A stretch of 64,000 nt of DNA, from assembly GCF_014773385.1 (NCBI RefSeq), contig NZ_JACXAI010000031.1:1-64000 (forward strand), given 5' to 3'. The notes below the pieces were generated by a model, which had not been told where the DNA came from, did not search any database, and saw only the letters and a program-made list of their open reading frames with translations. Source of the DNA: Metabacillus arenae. Lineage in GTDB: Bacteria; Bacillota; Bacilli; Bacillales; Bacillaceae. A program made the position numbers and the translations under genes. This document shows, piece by piece, positions 1 to 9,054 of this stretch; the first letter of the stretch is position 1; each line of letters starts with the position of its first letter.

Positions 1-135
1 TTCACCTCACACTTCAAGTATGGACACATATAGAGAGGGCTAAAAGCTTATACCGTCTAAAGACGGTGGAGTTGGACCACGCATTTGTAAATTAAATTTA
101 TTTGAGGGTGTTTTAGCATTTAAATAACTGTATTT

Positions 136-436
136 TCAAAAATATCTTTGTTGTTTCTGTTTATATTTTATATAACGTTTCTCACCAAAATAATTCCATA
201 TCATCACAATACCAAAAAAAACTAAGAATAAATTACCCTTTAAATACCATCCACCTAATCCAATAGCTATTAAAAGTAAAGATGTAAAAAAAAACGTACC
301 TTTTGTTTTTTTTAGATATTTTTTTACGTTCTTCATCCCAATCTTGATTTGGAATCAAAGACATTATAGAAATACTTCCATACCACCAAGTGCTAAATAG
401 ATATGCACCGATTAATAAAAGAATATAACTAATCAT
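136..436 (-). pseudogene. small membrane protein, frameshifted
   Basis: Two overlapping reading frames on the minus strand look like one broken gene. The upstream frame starts at 436 and gives a hydrophobic N-terminal helix and a charged stretch. The downstream frame (to 136) supplies two more hydrophobic helices and a basic tail ending in RYF. They meet in a run of nine T (minus strand) near 286-294; with eight T the frames join into one protein of about 100 residues with three membrane segments. I do not recognise the family. It lies just after the coiled-coil membrane gene on the same strand, so the two may be cotranscribed. Two genuinely overlapping genes, or a sequencing error in the homopolymer, are alternatives. 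Confidence 0.45.
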
Positions 437-449
437 AATAGCCCCCTAA

Positions 450-1472
450 TTATTTCTTCCCAACAGGTAAAATAACCCAAGTAGAACCAACTTCCTCTGC
501 TAGTCCTTCAGCTTCTACTACTTTCTCATTAAAGAAATCAATTGAGTCTAAATATGTAGCGTACTCACTATCATAATCGCGCATAAGTGATTCATAATCT
601 TGAAGTAATGAATTGTAGTTATCAATTGTATCTAAATAATCTTGATATTCTTCTTCTGGTAATCCGTCTGGATAGTCAGATTCATATGAATCAATAATAC
701 TCTCGATTTCCTCCATTTCTGATTCAATACCTGAAATTTCATTTTCAAGATCAACAAGATAATCCTCTTGTTCTTGTATTACAGATTCTTCCTCAAGTAG
801 TTCTTCTTCTAATAAATCGAGTTCAGCAATTTCCTCCTTCTTAAAAACATTCTGAACACCTATTAACCCTCCATTAACTGCACCATAAAATACTATTATT
901 GCCAGGATGGAGATGATAGATAACCCTATTTTCTTTATATTAAAACCAGCATTGGGTGTTAATTTTTTATTTAGTTGTGGGATGGTTTGAGTAATAAAAA
1001 ATCCAACTGTATATTCTCCGACTTTATTAGCAAATTGTTCTGTAAATTGATAAGGGTCTTTCTTCTTTTCATATTCATTCATAATAGACAAACAAATATA
1101 ATGTCCAAACATTTTCTTTGTAAATTCTAACATCTGTTCATCATTATAATTAACTACGTTATTTCCCTTTTCAGCATCTTCCATCCAATCTTTTAAGTGT
1201 ATGTATCTATGTTTATTAACCTCTGATTCTTCTAAAAAATCTCTTTCGACAGCCTTTAAAACTTTTTTATCAATCGAACTCATACCTAAAGCAGTATATA
1301 AGCCAAGAGTTTTAATAACCTTATTAAGTTCTGAAGACATATCAGGACCAAAAAGCCACATTATCTCTTCTGGGTGAGATTCTTTTAAGCTATCAAGTAA
1401 GAATAAAGGGATCATATCAATAGAATGATTATAATTACTTATTCTTTTCTTAGTGTTATTAAATAAATTCAA
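450..1472 (-). CDS. membrane-anchored coiled-coil protein, unknown function
   Basis: A 340-residue protein starting at a TTG six bases after a GGAGGGG ribosome binding site. Residues 1-175 are a mixed, probably cytoplasmic domain. One membrane segment lies near residues 181-205, followed by a very acidic heptad-like coiled coil (about 210-325) and a short hydrophobic C-terminus. I recognise no conserved catalytic motif or known family. The small frameshifted membrane gene follows 13 bases downstream on the same strand. A sensor or scaffold with a long external coiled coil would fit, but that is only inference from the layout. Confidence 0.6.
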   Translation of the reverse strand: MNLFNNTKKRISNYNHSIDMIPLFLLDSLKESHPEEIMWLFGPDMSSELNKVIKTLGLYTALGMSSIDKKVLKAVERDFLEESEVNKHRYIHLKDWMEDAEKGNNVVNYNDEQMLEFTKKMFGHYICLSIMNEYEKKKDPYQFTEQFANKVGEYTVGFFITQTIPQLNKKLTPNAGFNIKKIGLSIISILAIIVFYGAVNGGLIGVQNVFKKEEIAELDLLEEELLEEESVIQEQEDYLVDLENEISGIESEMEEIESIIDSYESDYPDGLPEEEYQDYLDTIDNYNSLLQDYESLMRDYDSEYATYLDSIDFFNEKVVEAEGLAEEVGSTWVILPVGKK

Positions 1473-1604
1473 ACAAACCCCTCCGTCGAACGAACTATAA
1501 AATTAGTTAAATTTGACTATATTTTACCATGAATTACCCTTGAATAATAAAGCAATACTTTACAAACAGTATAATTATAATTCAATAAAAAAGGAGATAA
1601 ATTT

Positions 1605-1813
1605 ATGAATCTAAAAAAGATCGTCCTTGGTTCTCTTTCTACTTTTTTTCACTTGGCTTACTGTTTGAATGCGGAACCCAACAAGATGAACAAGAACCAG
1701 ATCCAACAGAAGAACCCTCAGAAGAGAACGATGATGCAACACCAGGTGAAAATGGAAACGGAAATGAAAATGGAGAAGAAAATGAAATGCAAGAAGAACA
1801 AAAAGACCAATAA
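1605..1813 (+). pseudogene. small acidic lipoprotein, frameshifted in a T run
   Basis: The ATG follows an AAGGAG site at about 1591-1596. The first 16 codons encode a signal peptide (MNLKKIVLGSLSTFF). With the seven T present at about 1642-1648 the frame runs into a basic, low-quality reading. With eight T it continues through a hydrophobic stretch to a possible lipobox cysteine (LLFECG) and then a Glu/Asn/Asp-rich tail ending at the TAA at 1811-1813. That composition is typical of small Bacillus surface lipoproteins, so a one-base homopolymer frameshift is the simplest reading. The strong hairpin that follows directly supports a gene ending here. Confidence 0.5.
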
Positions 1814-1868
1814 CGATATGAGAAAGCTTTGCCCTAATAAATATTGGCAAAGCTTTTATATCGTTAGT
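1810..1868 (+). terminator. hairpin terminator after the small lipoprotein gene
   Basis: Arms AACGATAT/ATATCGTT enclose AAGCTTTGCC/GGCAAAGCTT, with a 12-base loop in between. The hairpin begins at the stop codon. It is nearly symmetrical, so it could work in both directions. Confidence 0.55.
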
Positions 1869-1984
1869 AATAATCAATTAAAGTCTAAATATGACTTTTA
1901 GGTATATCCTCAATAACAATCTAGTACTCTCCAACTTGTTCAAAAGAAGAGTAAAGATCAGGAATTTTAACACAGTTTATAAAG

Positions 1985-2140
1985 CCCCTTCTTTTAAATC
2001 TTTATAGATGTCTAAGAAGTCATCAGTTAAACTTCCCCGAACAGGTTCTTCAAATGTGTATGGTTCGAACAATTCCCAATAAGAATCGTTTTTTTCAAGC
2101 TATCCTTGTTCTGGATAAGCGCCCATTAATGGAATAACTT
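1985..2140 (-). pseudogene. DUF5063-like C-terminal remnant
   Basis: Read on the minus strand, this stretch encodes a run ending in LTDDFLDIYKDLKEGAL, which resembles the end of DUF5063-type proteins (a DD-xDIY-DLKxGL tail). A stop codon interrupts the frame about 40 codons from the end and no start is present. It is a decayed fragment with no expected function. Confidence 0.4.
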
Positions 2141-2212
2141 AAATAGGGTCTTATTCAAAAAAATACTTATGCTTCTTAAGCTAAAGCACCCGTTAGTTTA
2201 ATAATTAACTAT

Positions 2213-2388
2213 TAGAATTCAAACAATTCCCTTTTTTCTTCTTTTGATAGTCCTGTAAAGAACTTTTTATGTACCCTCAGTTCTTTCTCTTTTCTAGGGA
2301 ATGTTTTTTCCAACCAAGTCACCGCCATTGGAGTATGAAAAATCGATTCAAATGCTAAGATGAACGATTTCTGGGATATGTAATTAGG
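2213..2388 (-). pseudogene. unidentified coding remnant
   Basis: About 55 open codons on the minus strand, without a start and preceded by an in-frame stop. They read like a real protein C-terminus (hydrophobic segment, TWLEKTFPRKEKELRVHKKF, then SKEEKRELFEF and stop). I cannot assign a family. With the DUF5063-like fragment next to it, this suggests several small genes have decayed here. Confidence 0.3.
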
Positions 2389-2449
2389 AGTTTTTTATTA
2401 TTGAGTGATCGTATAATTTTATACAACGGAGAGGGGTACAGTCCCGAAA

Positions 2450-2654
2450 ATGCGGATTTACAACGTTAAGCAATTGTGAGCAGAAAAAATGACAAATTTA
2501 ACAACGATAAGAGTTTTGAGATAAGTCATATGGAACACTATTAAGCCTTATTTTCCGCATTATTGAGTTCATCTCAATAGGGTCTACGCTATTGAGATGA
2601 ACTAAAAATATTGATATATAAGGACCCCTATCCTTTATCGTTGTAAATCCGCAT
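2450..2654. repeat. 16-bp inverted repeat flanking a 14-bp perfect hairpin
   Basis: ATGCGGATTTACAACG at 2450-2465 is repeated in exact inverted form at 2639-2654. Inside lies a second perfect palindrome, GTTCATCTCAATAG at 2567-2580 paired with 2589-2602 across an 8-base loop. Both fall in or next to the 3' end of the small membrane-anchored gene. No target duplication is visible outside the outer arms, so a MITE-like origin is not shown. Confidence 0.6.
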
Positions 2655-2926
2655 AATCCTGACGTGACCCCTAATTCTTTTAGTAGATCTTCTGTTGTAG
2701 AATGATTAATTAATTTAGATTTAATGATCTCTTGTAGCTCTGTTTGCTGATCGTGAGTTAATTCAATTAGATTATTGTTACCATCTTTTTCAAGAATTTT
2801 AATTTTTGATGAATAATCCCTTAACTCTTGATCCATTGTAAAATTAAATCCAGTTTGTAAATAAACCATAAGTAACCCAACAAGTGATAACATTGCAGTT
2901 GGCAAAAAGGCGTACATTTTGGACAT
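2498..2926 (-). CDS. small membrane-anchored protein, unknown function
   Basis: A 142-residue protein with one N-terminal hydrophobic segment (about residues 6-26) and a mostly charged soluble part. I recognise no family. Its last 50 codons lie across the inverted-repeat structure described separately, so the C-terminus may have been altered by rearrangement. The ATG lies in a short self-complementary stretch, with no strong ribosome binding site seen. It could be a decaying gene; confidence that it is expressed is limited. Confidence 0.4.
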   Translation of the reverse strand: MSKMYAFLPTAMLSLVGLLMVYLQTGFNFTMDQELRDYSSKIKILEKDGNNNLIELTHDQQTELQEIIKSKLINHSTTEDLLKELGVTSGLCGFTTIKDRGPYISIFLVHLNSVDPIEMNSIMRKIRLNSVPYDLSQNSYRC

Positions 2927-2980
2927 AATGTACGTCTTTTTGGACTGGTTAAGTGACGCTACCCCTATCCCTATAAAAAC

Positions 2981-4447
2981 TTACCCTTTTACAAAAACTG
3001 TTTTTATGGACGTAAAGAATTCAATCGCGGCTTGCCCCTGTTCGCGGGAGTGAGAGCTTGATTGTTTCATGCCGCCGAATGGGGCTTGTAGTTCTACGCC
3101 TGCACTTTCTGCATTAATGCGTACAAGACCAGCCTCCATTTCTCTAATAAAAGATAGCACGATTGCAATATTTGTTGTAAATATTGAGGCGCTTAATCCG
3201 AACTGAGAATCGTTGGCAACGTCGAGTGCTTCTTCGATTGTATTTACTTTAATAAGTACTAGTACAGGACCAAAGATTTCTTCTTGAGCGATTGCCATGT
3301 CAGGAGCGACATTTTCGAATATTGTCGGCTGAACATAAAAGCCGTTTTCTAATTCTTCATCTTCAACCCTATTACCGCCATATAAAAGTGTTGCACCTTC
3401 CGCTTTTCCTTTTTCAACGTATGAAAGAACTGTATTTAATTGACTTTCACTGGCACATGGCCCCATCCATGTTTCCGCTCGTAAGCCATCGCCAACCCTT
3501 ATTTTTTTTACTTCGGCAAGTAATTTATCTTTAAATGTATCATATACACTGCTTTGAACGATAACGCGGCTTGTTGCTGTACACTTTTGACCTGTTGAAC
3601 GAAGCCCACCGCTTATTGTTGCTTCTACAGCTAAATCAAGGTCAGCATCTTCGACAACTATGACCGGATTTTTGCCGCCCATTTCTAATTGATATTTTGC
3701 CCCGCGTGCTAATGCACCTTTACCTACTTGCTTTCCAACTTGATCAGATCCTGTAAATGTAATTCCGTTAATATCTTGATGGTCAATGATTCCTTGGCCG
3801 ATAACTGAGCCCGATCCGGTTACCATGTTGATAACACCAGCTGGAAAACCTGCCTTTTCAAAGCACTCGATAACCTTTGCTGCTGTAACAACTGCTTCAC
3901 TAGCCGGTTTTAATATAACCGTATTTCCGTAAATAAGAGCAGGGGCCATTTTCCAAATTGGAATCGCTACTGGGAAATTCCAAGGTGTAATGACACCAAC
4001 CACTCCTAAAGCTGTGCGGGTTGTAAACATAAGACCTTCGCTGTCAGTGGAAGGAATCACATCTCCTACTTTTCTCATACCTTCACCAGCGTAGTAACGT
4101 AGAATTGCAACACCGCGTGCTGTTTCTCCTTTTGCTTCCGGTAAAGGTTTCCCCATTTCTCTTGTCATTGTTTCTGCAATCTCATTAAGATTTGCTTCAA
4201 GTATATTTGCTACTTTATAAAGAAAATCGCCTCTAGCTGCACCGGATAAATTCCGCCAAGCAACTTGGGCTGTTTTTGCAGCAGCAACAGCTTGATTCAA
4301 GTCTTCCTTAGTCGACTTTTGTACATAGCCTATAATTTCATTTTTGTTTGCAGGGTTAATGCTTTCAATATATTCATCGTTTGAACTTTCAGTCCATGCT
4401 CCGTTAATAAAGTTTTTGTAAACTAACATATCAGTTTTTATAGTCAT
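2981..4447 (-). CDS. aldehyde dehydrogenase, alpha-ketoglutarate semialdehyde dehydrogenase-like
   Basis: A 488-residue NAD(P)-dependent aldehyde dehydrogenase, the family's usual length. Visible motifs are [25 protein letters not shown], the general-base glutamate in LEMGGKNP, the nucleophilic cysteine in GQKCTATS, and EEIFGPVL. The N-terminal pattern and length resemble the alpha-ketoglutarate semialdehyde dehydrogenases that end glucarate and pentonate catabolism (Bacillus YcbD/GucD type). It is transcribed alone from a promoter carrying the same operator as the neighbouring TRAP, dehydrogenase and aldolase genes, so it belongs to that regulon. The substrate is inferred from similarity and context, not shown. 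Confidence 0.85.
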   Translation of the reverse strand: MTIKTDMLVYKNFINGAWTESSNDEYIESINPANKNEIIGYVQKSTKEDLNQAVAAAKTAQVAWRNLSGAARGDFLYKVANILEANLNEIAETMTREMGKPLPEAKGETARGVAILRYYAGEGMRKVGDVIPSTDSEGLMFTTRTALGVVGVITPWNFPVAIPIWKMAPALIYGNTVILKPASEAVVTAAKVIECFEKAGFPAGVINMVTGSGSVIGQGIIDHQDINGITFTGSDQVGKQVGKGALARGAKYQLEMGGKNPVIVVEDADLDLAVEATISGGLRSTGQKCTATSRVIVQSSVYDTFKDKLLAEVKKIRVGDGLRAETWMGPCASESQLNTVLSYVEKGKAEGATLLYGGNRVEDEELENGFYVQPTIFENVAPDMAIAQEEIFGPVLVLIKVNTIEEALDVANDSQFGLSASIFTTNIAIVLSFIREMEAGLVRINAESAGVELQAPFGGMKQSSSHSREQGQAAIEFFTSIKTVFVKG

Positions 4448-4491
4448 GATTAACTACTCATCTCCATTTATTTTTTTATTTCTATTCTCTA

Positions 4492-4549
4492 TTGTCTGAC
4501 AACATACAATAATTTGTGTCTACTATAAACTCTGGATTTTATTTGTAAA
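4492..4549 (-). promoter_or_regulatory. promoter with TTGTCTGACAA operator before the aldehyde dehydrogenase
   Basis: On the minus strand a TTTACA box (4549-4544) and TATAGT box (4527-4522) are 16 bp apart. Just downstream of the expected start point lies the perfect palindrome TTGTCTGACAA at 4492-4502. It fits a FadR-type GntR operator placed to block transcription. Confidence 0.6.
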
Positions 4550-4640
4550 TATTAAACAACAAATAAAAAGAATTAAAGAGCTATTTTTGGTATCATATAC
4601 CTTAAAATAGCTCTTGTTTAATTTTAGAAAACTACGAAAC

Positions 4641-5666
4641 TTAATTTTTGGCAGCTTCAACTACCTTATCAATAATATCAGCTCCTACTTTTTCTTTAGC
4701 TTGGTCATATATAGGTTGTACCGTTTCAATAATTTCTTCACGTGCTTCTTGAGTCAAGTCTGTAACAACCACGCCTTCTTCTATAAGCGCTTGAAGTGCA
4801 GAGTCATTTTGTTCGCCACTAATCTGTCTTTGATATGTCGTTGCCTCACTAGAAGCATCTTTAATGATTTGTTTTTCTTCTTTAGATAAGCTATCCCAAA
4901 ACTTTTTACTAAAAATAGTAGCATTGACATTATAAACGTGACCTGTGTTGGTTAAGTATTTTTGCACTTCATATATTTTTGTAAATTGAATGTTTGTGTA
5001 TGGGTTTTCTTGACCATCAACAACTCCTTGCTCCAAAGCTGTAAATAGCTCTGTAAATGGAACTGATTGCGGAGATGCACCAAGGGTTTTCCAAATTTGC
5101 ATATGCATTTCATTTTCCTGTGTTCTAATTTTAATGTCTTTTATATCCGCAATGTTTTTCACTTCATGTTTATTGTTAGTCATATGTCTAAATCCATTTT
5201 CCCAATAATCAAGCCCGATTAGACCAAGACTCTCTAAATCACCTAGAACGTCTTTACCGACTGGACCATCGAGTACACGGAATGCAGTTTCTCTATCCTT
5301 AAATAAGAATGGAAGTTCAAAAATATCAAATCTCTTGGAAACCGATGCTAAAGGGGCTGTCGCAATAGCGCCTCCATCAATCGTTCCCGCTCGCATAGCA
5401 TCTACAGTTGCAAGGTCCCCCCCAAGAACTCCGTCTGTAAAAACTTCCACTTGGATAGTCCCTCCACTTTTTTCCTTTACCAGTTCAGCAAATTTAAAGG
5501 CTCCTTGAGACATCGGATGATCTTTTGGGGACGCCAAGGCAAATTTCATTTTTCTAGTTTGATTCTGAGTTGATGAACCTGTCTGTGTATTTGAAGATTG
5601 ATTACCAGAACAAGCTGCTAACCCCAAAAGCATGATTACCAAGAATAAACATATAAACTTTTTCAA
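4641..5666 (-). CDS. dctP: TRAP transporter substrate-binding lipoprotein DctP
   Basis: A 341-residue extracytoplasmic solute receptor of the DctP family. The N-terminus is a lipoprotein signal with lipobox LAAC (cysteine near residue 19) followed by a Ser/Asn/Gln linker. The TRAP signature region is present, with KIRTQENEMHMQIWKTLGASPQSVPFTE... containing the conserved arginine expected to bind the substrate carboxylate. It is the last gene of the dctQ-dctM-dctP operon, 51 bases after dctM. TRAP receptors of this class bind organic or sugar acids, which fits the dehydrogenase and aldolase genes on the other strand. The exact ligand cannot be read from sequence. Confidence 0.92.
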   Translation of the reverse strand: MKKFICLFLVIMLLGLAACSGNQSSNTQTGSSTQNQTRKMKFALASPKDHPMSQGAFKFAELVKEKSGGTIQVEVFTDGVLGGDLATVDAMRAGTIDGGAIATAPLASVSKRFDIFELPFLFKDRETAFRVLDGPVGKDVLGDLESLGLIGLDYWENGFRHMTNNKHEVKNIADIKDIKIRTQENEMHMQIWKTLGASPQSVPFTELFTALEQGVVDGQENPYTNIQFTKIYEVQKYLTNTGHVYNVNATIFSKKFWDSLSKEEKQIIKDASSEATTYQRQISGEQNDSALQALIEEGVVVTDLTQEAREEIIETVQPIYDQAKEKVGADIIDKVVEAAKN

Positions 5667-5717
5667 ATCAATCCTCTCCTTTTTTAATAATTAAAATTAA
5701 GCTTTTTTAGTTTCTAC

Positions 5718-7001
5718 CTAATCTGTCATCCACTCTACCGGAATTGTTACAATCTGTGGAAATAGAATTAGTAACAATAAAACTATTATTTGAACTAAAA
5801 AAAATGGCATTAAGCCTTTCGTTATATCCTCCATGTTGATTTTTCCTATCCCGCAAGCTACATTCAAAACTGACCCTACAGGTGGTGTAATCAATCCAAT
5901 GCTGATATTAATAACAAAAAGCAATCCAAAATAAACAGGATCAATTCCAGCTGCAGTAACAACAGGCATTAACACAGGTGTAAGAATGAGAACCGTAGGT
6001 AATAGATCCATTGCTGTACCAACCAATAGAACTAGTATGTTGATTACTATTAATAGTAACAATTTATTTTCTACTAACGGCCCAATTAAGTCAGTAATAG
6101 TACCGGGAATATTAGCCAAGGCAATCAACCACGCGGCAACAAGTGAACCGGAAGCTAAAAACATCACAATACTCGTTGTTCTGGCAGAATTCTTTAGAAG
6201 TTCATATAGGTTTTTTATTTCTAATTCGCGGTAAACGAAAACACCTACAAATAACGCATAAAATGCTGCTACTGCTCCTCCCTCAGTCGGAGTAAACACC
6301 CCAAAACGCAGCCCGCAAATAAGAATGACGGGTAGAAGTAAAGCCCATATAGCCTGTTTAGTAGCTGATAAAACTTCTTTTTTTGTTCTCTTTGGTAAAA
6401 CCTCTATATTTGTATCCTTTCTAGTAATTAACCACCATGCAATAGCAAGACCACCAGCCATCATAATACCCGGTACAATACCAGCCATAAACAACTGAGT
6501 AATGGAGACTCCACTAGTAACTCCAAATATAATCATTGGGATACTTGGAGGTATTATACAGGCTATTATTCCACTAGATGGAACAAGAGCAATTGCTCGT
6601 TTTTTATCATAACCTGCTTTAATCATCATAGGGATCAAAATGGCGCCTAAAGCTGCAGTATCAGCTACTGCTGATCCAGATAGCCCGGCAAATAGAACAC
6701 TCGCAATAATGGTAACGTAGCCTAACCCGCCTCGGACGTGTCCCACAAGAGTCATTGCAAAAGTGACTATTCTCTTAGAGATTCCACCTGCGTTCATTAA
6801 TTCGCCTGCAAGTATAAAAAATGGTATTGCCATTAATGAAAAGTCGTTAGCTGCTTGAATAACATTTTGAGCTATTATCTGGGTACTAAATATATCTAGA
6901 TAGAACATTAAACAAATACCGCTCAATAGTAGGGCAAAAGCTATAGGCATTCCCAGTGCCATTCCCGAAAATAACGCACCTAAAAATATAACTAAAGTCA
7001 C
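5718..7001 (-). CDS. dctM: TRAP transporter large permease DctM
   Basis: A 427-residue, very hydrophobic protein with about 12 membrane segments, the normal size for the large TRAP permease. Typical stretches are PIAFALLLSG, the GLSGSAVADTAALGAILIPMM loop and the late ISIGLITPPVGSVLNV motif. It pairs with DctQ and uses the DctP receptor for sodium-driven uptake. Its start overlaps the dctQ stop by four bases (ATGA), indicating translational coupling. Confidence 0.94.
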   Translation of the reverse strand: MTLVIFLGALFSGMALGMPIAFALLLSGICLMFYLDIFSTQIIAQNVIQAANDFSLMAIPFFILAGELMNAGGISKRIVTFAMTLVGHVRGGLGYVTIIASVLFAGLSGSAVADTAALGAILIPMMIKAGYDKKRAIALVPSSGIIACIIPPSIPMIIFGVTSGVSITQLFMAGIVPGIMMAGGLAIAWWLITRKDTNIEVLPKRTKKEVLSATKQAIWALLLPVILICGLRFGVFTPTEGGAVAAFYALFVGVFVYRELEIKNLYELLKNSARTTSIVMFLASGSLVAAWLIALANIPGTITDLIGPLVENKLLLLIVINILVLLVGTAMDLLPTVLILTPVLMPVVTAAGIDPVYFGLLFVINISIGLITPPVGSVLNVACGIGKINMEDITKGLMPFFLVQIIVLLLLILFPQIVTIPVEWMTD

Positions 7002-7534
7002 TTTACTACCACCTCATCTCCAGTAGGACTATTATTACTTAAATTTTGGTTATCCTTCTTTTTAGGAATATCAATTTTAATAAAAGTCTTAAACAAGTTA
7101 GATATTAGTATAATAGCCATACCTATACTTGTAAGAATTCCAATACCAAATATAAAAGCCATAGAAATACCTGTTGCTGGGGCAAGAGTAGTTATATTCT
7201 GTATCGTCATTTTTACACTACCATCAAAAAGAATATAAAGGATATAGAGCATTATCAGTATACTGAAACCGTTTACAATTTTACGGATCATAGATGGGAG
7301 CCTTCTTAAAACTGTGTCCACACTTAAATGCTCATTGTTTTTCAAAGCGATTATTGCCCCCAAAAAAGACAATAGAATAAATAAAAAACGTGATACTTCT
7401 TCTGACCAAGTAATACCTGAATTAAACACGTAACGTAAAATAACATTCCCTATGACAAGACAAAACATCATAGCTAAAGATCCTGCCATTGCCATATTTA
7501 CAAAACCAGTAAAAAATATTGATATTTTTTTCAT
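6998..7534 (-). CDS. dctQ: TRAP transporter small permease DctQ
   Basis: A 178-residue protein with four membrane segments and the conserved GITWSEEVSRFLFILLSFLGA region of the DctQ family. It is the first gene of the minus-strand TRAP operon. A likely promoter lies 40-70 bases upstream (ATGACA at 7604-7599, GATAAT at 7581-7576, 17-bp spacer). A GntR-type operator sits further upstream in the region shared with the divergent dehydrogenase gene. The C-terminal tail is hydrophilic and Asn-rich. Confidence 0.9.
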   Translation of the reverse strand: MKKISIFFTGFVNMAMAGSLAMMFCLVIGNVILRYVFNSGITWSEEVSRFLFILLSFLGAIIALKNNEHLSVDTVLRRLPSMIRKIVNGFSILIMLYILYILFDGSVKMTIQNITTLAPATGISMAFIFGIGILTSIGMAIILISNLFKTFIKIDIPKKKDNQNLSNNSPTGDEVVVK

Positions 7535-7693
7535 ATTGTCCCTCCCACAAGATTTGGTCCCCCTTTTATTTTCATATTATCACACCACTTAAAAACGTTG
7601 TCATTTTCACCCAGAAAATAAAAATACAAATTTTACCATCCAATTAATTTAATAATGGGAATAGTTATTACTTTCAGTTGTACTTTTTGTATG

Positions 7694-7704
7694 TTGTCTG
7701 ACAA
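7694..7704. promoter_or_regulatory. TTGTCTGACAA operator between divergent operons
   Basis: A perfect 11-bp palindrome identical to the one before the aldehyde dehydrogenase, in the 366-bp divergent region between dctQ and the hydroxyacid dehydrogenase. It lies about 90 bp upstream of the dctQ promoter. Confidence 0.6.
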
Positions 7705-7812
7705 CGAATAAGGTATAAAAAAACTATAACTCTCTGAAATGTTAAATGTCAATATTTTCTGTAAATTAATTAAATTTATTATTTTCATTTAAATCAGATT
7801 TTTCAAAAATAT

Positions 7813-7863
7813 TTGACAAATTTTTATAGGTAGAATAAAATCAAATTGTATGTTGTCTGACAT
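7813..7863 (+). promoter_or_regulatory. sigma-A promoter with overlapping GntR-type operator
   Basis: TTGACA (7813-7818) and TAAAAT (7836-7841) are spaced by 17 bp. A TTGTCTGACAT operator at 7853-7863 covers the predicted +5 to +15 region of the hydroxyacid dehydrogenase transcript. This placement predicts repression. Confidence 0.65.
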
Positions 7864-7900
7864 CAAATCTTAAAACTTTAAATTAAGGAGGAATTTTATC

Positions 7901-8854
7901 TTGAAAAAAGCACTATTAACCTTATCTAGTACGTTTTATTATGCATATCCTGAACTAGAAGAAAGAATTAAAGGTTTAGGGATTGATTTGAATTCTATTG
8001 TATCTGATGAACCTTTATCTAAAGAAAGAGTTATAGAAGAAGTAAAAGATGTTGAAATTTACATTGTTGGTGTTGAATCAATCGATAAAGATGTTATAGA
8101 TGCTGCTAAAAACCTTAAATATATTATTAAGCAAGGTGCTGGTGTAGATAATATTGATATTGCATACGCTTTATCAAAGGGTATCCAAGTGACTAATGCA
8201 CCTGCTCAAAATGCTACATCTGTAGCTGACTTAGCTTTAGGATTAACTTTAGCTGTAGCACGTCATATCCCAGAGTCAAACCAAGTGATTAAAAGTGGTG
8301 GTTGGAAATTAATAATGGGAAATGACCTAGAAGGTAAAAGTTTGGGAATTATTGGATTTGGGGCAATAGGCAGAAAAATTGCTCAAAGGGCTAATGGATT
8401 TGATATGAAAATTTATGCATATGATCCTTTTCAAGACAAAGAGGCTGCTAAGAAATTAAATGTGACCTATTTGAGTCTTGATGAACTTTATAGAATTTCT
8501 GATTTTGTGATAATTAGCACTTCTTTGAATAAAGATACTTACGGTCTAGTGGATATGAATAGTTTTAAATCAATGAAAGATACCGCTTATCTGATCAATA
8601 CAGCTAGAGGTGAAATCGTAAATGAAAGCGATTTAATAGAAGCTCTAAAAAATAATGAAATTGCAGGTGCTGCTCTTGACGTATATCACTCAGAACCACC
8701 AAATGTAGAAATAATAAAATTCCCGAATGTAATAACTACTTCTCATATAGGTGGTTCAACTTATGAAGCTGCTAAAAAAATTGGAGACATAACTGTAAGT
8801 AATTTATATAAATACCTAAAAAGTGAAACCCAAGATTTTATATTGCAAGTTTAA
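7901..8854 (+). CDS. D-2-hydroxyacid dehydrogenase (phosphoglycerate dehydrogenase-like)
   Basis: A 317-residue NAD(P)-dependent dehydrogenase starting at a TTG nine bases after AAGGAGG. It has the substrate-binding N-terminal part (KQGAGVDNIDI), the Rossmann motif GFGAIGRKIA near residue 150, the catalytic arginine in NTARGEIV, the glutamate region before it, and the catalytic histidine in HIGGSTYEA. It is first in the plus-strand part of the catabolic cluster. It probably interconverts a sugar-acid-derived 2-hydroxyacid and 2-ketoacid. The family covers many substrates, so the name stays general. Confidence 0.88.
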   Translation: MKKALLTLSSTFYYAYPELEERIKGLGIDLNSIVSDEPLSKERVIEEVKDVEIYIVGVESIDKDVIDAAKNLKYIIKQGAGVDNIDIAYALSKGIQVTNAPAQNATSVADLALGLTLAVARHIPESNQVIKSGGWKLIMGNDLEGKSLGIIGFGAIGRKIAQRANGFDMKIYAYDPFQDKEAAKKLNVTYLSLDELYRISDFVIISTSLNKDTYGLVDMNSFKSMKDTAYLINTARGEIVNESDLIEALKNNEIAGAALDVYHSEPPNVEIIKFPNVITTSHIGGSTYEAAKKIGDITVSNLYKYLKSETQDFILQV

Positions 8855-8949
8855 ATTAGCTTATTTTCTCGATAGCGTAGGTAATGTTTCGTAAAGTACA
8901 GTATTTATTTTTGTAAAACAAAAATATTCAGAATTTTTCAAAAAACAAA

Positions 8950-9003
8950 TTGACAGCGTTTTATTTGTAGCCTATACTAAACTCATTACCCGCTGTCAGA
9001 CAA
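8950..9003 (+). promoter_or_regulatory. promoter and operator before the aldolase-dhaKL operon
   Basis: TTGACA (8950-8955), a 17-bp spacer and TATACT (8973-8978) form a near-consensus promoter. TGTCAGACAA at 8994-9003 is the same GntR-type operator read on the other strand. Confidence 0.65.
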
Positions 9004-9054
9004 CAGACATCAACAAATCTAAACCAAATTATTTTTAAAAGGAGAGAATAATCT

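Noticed and set aside
1611-1877. An 88-codon minus-strand frame rich in His, Phe and Leu
   Set aside because: It is the reverse of the Glu/Asn-rich lipoprotein sequence and has no start site.
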